14,225 nucleotides of DNA, from positions 1-14,225 of the forward strand of contig JAOXYB010033551.1 in assembly GCA_028565635.1 (NCBI GenBank). Reading direction: 5' to 3'. The notes under the pieces were generated by a model. That model was given only the letters and a program-made list of their open reading frames with translations. It ran no database searches and was not told the DNA's origin. Origin of the DNA: Phoronis ovalis. Its lineage: Eukaryota > Phoronida > Phoronidae. The position numbers were made by a program, and so were the translations under genes. Positions 9,268-14,225 of the stretch are shown piece by piece. Within the stretch, counting starts at the first letter, position 1, and every line of letters starts with the position of its first letter.

Positions 9268-10660
9268 AATTAAACGTCAAAAGTGTCAACAACCACCTCA
9301 ATATACAGTTTATAACTAAACTATTAACATTAAAGTTTCCGTCATAGTCAGGCTGTTCAACCTCGCATTGTATGGTTAATTATTAGAAGTTCTTCGCTTG
9401 TTGTGTACTATACTGAGATACGTACTAAGATTTTTAAAAATAACAAAAACAGAATAATTTGCGGAATTAGTTTATTTTTATATATATTATTATAAATTCA
9501 ATCATTAATCGTCTCAACAGTGAACACCATTTCTATTAGTCAAGAACCATACGACCGCCCATGTACACTCTGATCCCTACTTTTAGTCATGCCACTGACT
9601 GAACTATCATGTAACTATCACGTGCTGTTGATAACATGTGTTACTCTGGTTATTGACTATATATACATTAATTCAATTTTGTAGTTGTGAAACTAACGTA
9701 GAAATTGCTTTCCTACTGTCCTAATTATTATTTTTATCAGAGTGTTTTTCTTGCTGAACGTGCAATTTGGATACAAACATTAGTTTATAATATTGGTTAC
9801 TGCAAATTGTTTTATGTGCTCAGTTACTTCACAATGATTCTTTTTTGTTTTAGTACGACTTGTTTTTAGTTATTTGTTGTAATAATTAATATCACTATTT
9901 CTCTAGAAGTTTAAAAATTATTTTCTTCCATTTTGTAATGTTATAAATCTCAAGAATAAATTTATCTTGACTAATTAAATTGATATTTTGCCAGCTCAGA
10001 TAACCAGATTCTTTTTTTAAGTTTAACGCATCTATTTTCGTTGGAAAAAATTTAAAATATGCAAAGCATTTTAGAAATTAAAGTTTAAACAAGCTGAAAC
10101 ACACATATTCAACAAAATCGGCAAAAGTTTCTCACGTCTATATCTATTTCATATTTGAAACAAATTTGCATTTCATTCTTATTCCCGGACTGTTCAAGAT
10201 GGCGGAGCAAACATTCTGTGGCAAATATTAGAGTTAAATATCCAAGGTACAATTCTTTGATTACCTTTATGATAAATAACTGGAGCTAAAATCTCACTTA
10301 CATAGTTCATAATTGTTAACATAATTTTCTCGCAAGATGTTGGTGTCAGGCTGCTAGCATAAACGTTTAGCGATCAAGGCAAATGCTGTTTGAGATACTG
10401 GGCGCTTACTTGATCTAATCAGCATAATCTCCGGTATCAAGCTGCTTACAAAAAATGATACATATCTAAAACGGATAAAGATATCAATGGAATTCCAACG
10501 CCAAATTTATTTTTTATGTATTTTATTAGAGTTACGTCATACTTTAAACTGGCGGTAATCTTTGGTGATGACGTCAAAAAATGCCAATGACGCTTGTGAT
10601 ATAACAATTTTTATGCTCGTTAATAACCTTAAAAAACAAATGACTAAGGAGGTGTGAAAA
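9268..10660. other. Non-coding stretch
   Basis: No supported gene. Two short sites stand out: AAGATGGCGG at 10196-10205, and TACGTCA (10533-10539) with a palindromic TGACGTCA (10569-10576). The ATG inside AAGATGGCGG opens only ten codons before TAG. No element ends are seen. Confidence 0.4.
10569..10576. promoter_or_regulatory. CRE-like palindrome TGACGTCA
   Basis: An exact TGACGTCA, the classical CREB/ATF site, with a half-site TACGTCA 36 bases upstream. No gene start is recognisable nearby, so it may be a chance or repeat-borne word. Confidence 0.25.
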
Positions 10661-10672
10661 ATGGACCCCAAC

Positions 10673-10870
10673 CAAGACCAATGCCAAAATTGGTATCCTG
10701 TCCAAGACTTGAATTTTTTGACAAGGAAAAAACTCTAAGCAAGACCTAAGTCGAAGTTGGCACTTTGTGTTAATCTGAATTTTTTCGAAAACCAAAAAGC
10801 AAGACCCACAACGCAGGGCAAAATAAACCTTAAGCAAGACTCGTTTCGAAAAACAGACTCTAAGCAAGAC
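10673..10870. repeat. Degenerate array with a period of about 30 bp (core CAAGAC)
   Basis: CAAGAC cores, mostly within AAGCAAGACC, start at 10673, 10703, 10740, 10800, 10835 and 10865. The spacings are 30, 37, 60, 35 and 30, close to multiples of 30. The filler is similar between copies (GAATTTTTT, TTTCGAAAA, ACTCTAAG). The minus strand is open for 99 codons here, but the product is a by-product of the repeat (recurrent RVCF/RSCLEF-like words) and I do not call it a gene. Confidence 0.65.
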
Positions 10871-10879
10871 CAAGTTTAA

Positions 10880-12030
10880 AAACCATAATCTGTTTGGTCA
10901 AAATTGCTGATTTGCACCCTTTCTTACATATACAGTGAGTGTATTAATAATGGCAATAGCACTACAACATAATATTACAAAACTGCGTTTGTAAGTGCAC
11001 TGGAAACGTGAATAGCGCGTAAAATAAAAACAATAAGAAAACTGTGGAAAATTATGGACACTTGTGACAACAAATTTCTACCTTCACAGTAAAATATAAA
11101 TTCACATTTTACTTAAAACCAAATTATTTAAAATTTCTTAGTTGTTAAAATTTACTAACTGATAGATTTTTAAAAATTTTGATTTTAAGTGATTCTGCCT
11201 TTTAATGAAAACACTTGTCAACATACTATCTTTTCCGAAAATGTAATTTTGCCTTGTTTCCTCATTTTGAAACCTTTTAAACTATAAAGGAAATGCAGCT
11301 GAATACTGCATAAATGACGTTTTGGTTTAAAAAATGATGATTTTGCATGGCATTTGAATTGTTATAGATAGATAAACATAAATAAACTAAAATTTGACAT
11401 TTCAACGTTACGGCCTTTCAGTAAGCATTAGGGCGAAGAAAATGATCAAATAGAAATGTAAACATGGGCTATAGCTATTGAACAGCATTTTATGTTTTTA
11501 CAAAAATCAAAATTATTGCGTTTAGATTCAGTACTGTAGCACACAGTCAATACAATGGAGCAAAACGTAATTTAAAAAAAGGTGCTCTACTTCACCTGCT
11601 GCCATATGTAACAACACCGATATGCGTTTTAAGTTATAGGTCTGTTTGCGATTTTTTAAAATCATACCTGGACAAGTAACACATATAATGCAAAATAAAC
11701 ATAATAAATGCGATTTAGTACACCTGATGCTCATTATATAAAACTGCGTTATTTACCAGTTCTAAGCAGGAGATAGTGGAGTTTTTGCAATTTTTTATAG
11801 AACAAACGTAATACGTTTTAGTCTGTCAGATTGTGAAATAGGCGTAGTTATTTTCGAATTAAAAATACAAAATTTAGAACATCTATAGGCCCACGGTTAA
11901 AAGATCAACGATGAACATGTTGTTATATAGGGACTGAACATAGGCAAGTTGGAGTGGAAATCCAGGGTTAAGATGCGACATATTCCTGTTGAATTGTTTA
12001 GAATGGGACGTCGGACTAATGGGATATCGG
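10880..12030. other. AT-rich non-coding stretch
   Basis: Only short open frames without coding character. No repeats or RNA genes that I can support. Confidence 0.4.
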
Positions 12031-12066
12031 CTTATCCATACGCAGTCTGAATAAATCCATCCGTTA

Positions 12067-12109
12067 GTGTTCCGTACCTTATCAACTAACGTCAGGGCTT
12101 CACCATAGT
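12067..12109 (+). repeat. Left arm of the 43-bp inverted repeat
   Basis: Starts GTGTTCCGTACC and includes TCAACTAACGTC, then ends ACCATAGT. Its reverse complement recurs at 12466-12508 with five mismatches. Confidence 0.8.
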
Positions 12110-12465
12110 AATGTTTTGTTATATTCCTTCAATTTAACAAGAGCAAAATAATTACGTCATTAATCTTTTGCCAACCGAGATAAGCCTTTCTCTCTGCGTG
12201 ATCCATACTCTAGTTGCTTCCACGTCTATTCCATCATTATGACTCATTCTGAATAGGTATCGCGGGAAGCTTGCTTTTTGCTTAGCGGACTATAGATAAA
12301 CTCTGGCAGCACAGCATGTGTGTGATCGACTCCCTACCCGCTTAGTTCACTGTTATACCTATTATTGAAAGCTGCAATTTGATTGGTGTCAAGATTTTCA
12401 TGACACTTATATAGAAATAAAAGGAGTATCGTTCTTCTGCTTTTCGAGATAATAAACAAAAATTG

Positions 12466-12508
12466 ACTATGGTTAAGCCCAGACGTTAGTTGAGAGGGTA
12501 CGGAGCAC
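12466..12508 (-). repeat. Right arm of the 43-bp inverted repeat
   Basis: Read on the minus strand it starts GTGCTCCGTACC, includes TCAACTAACGTC and ends ACCATAGT, pairing with 12067-12109. Confidence 0.8.
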
Positions 12509-12529
12509 CAGACAGATCCATACGCACCC

Positions 12530-13180
12530 GAGAAAAAAATATCCCTTTTCACACGATGTTTGGTTCGCGCTTAACTAAACAACAGCGAGAACAACATTAA
12601 CAAACATTTCAATAAGTACCTGATCTAGATAGAAAGCACATTAATACTGCGCAAAAGCATCAAAAACATCTGTATGGTGACTTTAAACGTACACAGACAG
12701 AATGAGAGCATTTTCTTCAAAAAAATATTTTTTGAAACTCCATGTTAAATAGCGGCCTGAATTATTCGCGACAATATGCTACTTACATTTAGGTTGTTTG
12801 GATTTGTATTGTGTTACATAATTAACAAATGAACTGGGCGATTAACAGACACCTACGGGACACATGACTGGATGCGCTGTTTGGAGGGTTATTGCGCGAT
12901 CGAACAATGGAACTGCTAGAATGTAAAATGTGCCGGAGATGATGTGCTAATTACTTAAATTTATTCGTGCAAAAGGGACAATATCATTGAGCTGAGAGGT
13001 TTGGGTTACATTTTATATGACCAATAACACTTTTTGTAGTTTACAAAGGAAGCGTTGTTTTGAACGTTTAACAAAAGAGTTTTTTGGTGTATCAATTGAC
13101 TAGACGATAATAAGGCTTTCTTAACTTTGGAAATTATCCCCGTCGAATAAAAGCGGCTCTTACCCTAATTTATTTTAACC
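12530..13180. other. Non-coding stretch
   Basis: No open frame with coding character, and no recognisable element. It may include the decayed 5' part of the transposon whose relic starts near 13270, but no ends are visible. Confidence 0.4.
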
Positions 13181-13203
13181 CTTTTAGGCTTTTAGGCTTT
13201 TAG
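13181..13203 (+). repeat. 8-bp tandem repeat, CTTTTAGG, almost three copies
   Basis: CTTTTAGG is repeated head to tail, with the third copy ending at CTTTTAG. A small local slippage repeat. Confidence 0.85.
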
Positions 13204-13269
13204 TCCAAATGAATTAAATGTATGTGAAGCATTGTTGCGCACAGTTTGGACGATGATTTAGCATATTAA

Positions 13270-13776
13270 GATTTCGCATTTTTTTGTACAAAAAACAATA
13301 GTAACACAAAGGCAGCTCGCCACTTTGCTGCCAATCTAATAAGCTCGCTGACTGAATCCAGTGTTCGAAGTGTTAAAACAGCATATCTTCATCAGCTTGA
13401 AATTATAGTGGCCAGGAGCACGGTGAATTGGTTGACTTGTCTGGTAGTCCAGAAGGTCGACCTACAAAGCTGCAGAATGAAATGGAACAAGAACTTAAAC
13501 AATATCGTGAAAAGTTACGCGAAGAGGGAGGGTGTACGTGCTTAACAGTTTAATATTATCCACAGCACCAAGAGAAATAATTTTATACAAACTAAACAGA
13601 ACATTATTCTGGGAAAATGGAGGACCTCTAAGAATTCTCAATAAATCGTGGGCATAGTCATTTCTTCCTAGACATCCGTTACGTTAAAAGGAAAAGTACA
13701 AAACCGGCCCCGAAATTACCCGAAAACTTTGTGCAAATTAAATCGGAGTACCTGGAGCGTTTGTCTCTCGGGGGTA
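13270..13776 (+). pseudogene. Decayed DNA-transposase-like relic (N-terminal part), broken by frameshifts
   Basis: Conserved-looking blocks appear in order but in changing frames. First comes AARHFAANLI...TESSVRSVKTAYLHQLE (about 13312-13404), typical of a helix-turn-helix domain. Then GRPTKLQNEMEQEL and LREEGG (about 13455-13530) in the next frame. LNSLILSTAPREII and WENGGPLRI..KSWA (about 13541-13654) follow in the third. Last is YVKRKSTKPAPKLPENF, then IKSEYLERL (about 13680-13764). From memory of the family this order resembles pogo-like (Tc1/mariner superfamily) transposases found in many invertebrates. At least three single-base frame changes (near 13404-13425, 13530 and 13656) show it is dead. 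The catalytic DDE part is absent; a tandem array begins straight after it. Naming of the exact family is tentative. Confidence 0.7.
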
Positions 13777-13796
13777 CTGAAGTTATTTTTTGGTGG

Positions 13797-14129
13797 GGTT
13801 GTGCAGACCAGTTAAAAATTTTAGATTTGGATTGTATACCTCTTACAGCATTTTTTTGGATTGCTACGGTAAAGATATTAAAAAATTTGGATTGCTACCC
13901 GCTGCCCACAGCAAATAATTTAGATTAATCTTAGGTTTGTATCCATACATAAATTTAGGAATTTGGTTTGTATCAGTCAGTTTGCGTAAAAATGGATTGC
14001 TATACTCAAATATTTTAAAATTCGGGATTGCTACCCTTATATTTCACAAAATTTTGATTTCTACCCTAAAATTTCAAAAAAAATGGATTGGGTTTGCTAC
14101 CACAACCTAAAATTTTGGATTGGGTTCCG
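13797..14129 (+). repeat. Degenerate tandem array with a period of about 30 bp (core GGATTGCTACCC)
   Basis: Core-like words start at 13829, 13858, 13889, 13934, 13965, 13994, 14024, 14055, 14085 and 14117, with a weaker one near 13797. Spacings are 29, 31, 45, 31, 29, 30, 31, 30 and 32. Variants include GGATTGTATACC, GGTTTGTATCC, TGATTTCTACCC and GGATTGGGTTTGC. AT-rich filler (TTTNAAAATTT) separates the cores. A 65-codon open frame over its start is a by-product; the transposase relic runs into it. Confidence 0.8.
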
Positions 14130-14225
14130 CGGCAAACATTAACTATTTGCCTGAATCGTAGGATATTTACCACACTGAATCCTTTGGAGTACAGCCGACA
14201 GTATGATTCGTTTTGTAGATATATA
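14130..14225. other. Window end, no feature seen
   Basis: The last 96 bases show no further copies of the 30-bp core and no gene. Confidence 0.4.

Larger units (their letters stand above)
12045..12515. mobile_element. Candidate inverted-repeat element of about 470 bp flanked by an 11-bp direct repeat
   Basis: Inverted arms at 12067-12109 and 12466-12508 match at 38 of 43 positions, and weaker pairing continues inward for about 15 bases. ATCCATACGCA occurs in direct orientation just outside, at 12034-12044 and 12516-12526, as a target-site duplication would. The sequence between arm and direct repeat differs on the two sides (22 against 7 bases), so one end is altered or the boundary is wrong. 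The 356-bp interior has no transposase. An 11-bp duplication would suit a Mutator-like element; that is inference. Confidence 0.55.

Noticed and set aside
8381-9275. ATTAAAC at 8381-8387 and 9269-9275 as a target-site duplication of the 858-bp element
   Set aside because: The left copy is 22 bases from the terminal repeat while the right is one base away; a 7-bp AT-rich match is easily chance.
10574-10873. 99-codon minus-strand open frame
   Set aside because: It coincides with the 30-bp array, and its repeated words come from the repeat; no ATG-context or domain support.
11528-12552. Minus-strand open frames at 11528-11734 and 12334-12552
   Set aside because: Short, no recognisable domain, no splice context; the second overlaps the inverted-repeat element.
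13311-13332. GGCAGC...GCTGCC hairpin
   Set aside because: A six-base stem inside the transposase relic's coding-like sequence; probably chance.
13731-13928. 65-codon plus-strand open frame as a gene
   Set aside because: Its first third is the tail of the transposase relic and the rest is the tandem array; it starts at GTG.
10673-14129. 30-bp arrays as CRISPR
   Set aside because: Cores are short and degenerate, no unique spacers between identical repeats, no cas genes, and the context is eukaryotic.

Overview
The window looks like nuclear DNA of an invertebrate animal. It is AT-rich, has one minus-strand gene split by a GT-AG intron, and is otherwise mostly non-coding sequence with decayed repeats and DNA-transposon remains. 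The TGACCTTTGACC-rich repeat and the transposase-like relic remind me of marine invertebrate genomes such as bivalves. That is an impression, not a demonstrated assignment. I see nothing prokaryotic: no operons, no ribosome binding sites and no CRISPR.

Region 1 to about 5340 holds one minus-strand gene. Two long open stretches (4834-2917 and 1567-144) join across a 1349-base intron. A strong GTAAGT donor leaves one base of a codon and a TTTATTTCAG acceptor supplies the other two, so the frame is kept. The product is predicted at 1113 residues, hydrophilic, rich in Ser/Thr/Asn, probably disordered, with basic clusters near the N-terminus and an NPLY motif near the C-terminus. I do not recognise the family. 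An AATAAA signal lies about 140 bases past the stop. A good acceptor just before the first long exon and a phase-compatible small open block at 5342-5261 suggest the gene has further 5' exons.

Region 5350 to 7440 is AT-rich non-coding sequence. From 7440 onward come several repeats: a directly repeated block of about 125 bp (7451-7570 and 7776-7903); a GC-rich islet at 8237-8297 whose minus strand has four G4 tracts; and an 858-bp terminal-inverted-repeat element (8410-9267) holding about three diverged units of roughly 245 bp, each carrying TGACCT/AGGTCA half-sites.

Region 9268 to 14225 has no convincing functional gene. It contains a degenerate array with a period near 30 bp (10673-10870), a 43-bp inverted repeat flanked by an 11-bp direct repeat (12034-12526), a frame-broken transposase-like relic (13270-13776), and right after it a second array of about 30-bp period (13797-14129). 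These point to an old, decayed transposon landscape upstream of the gene.
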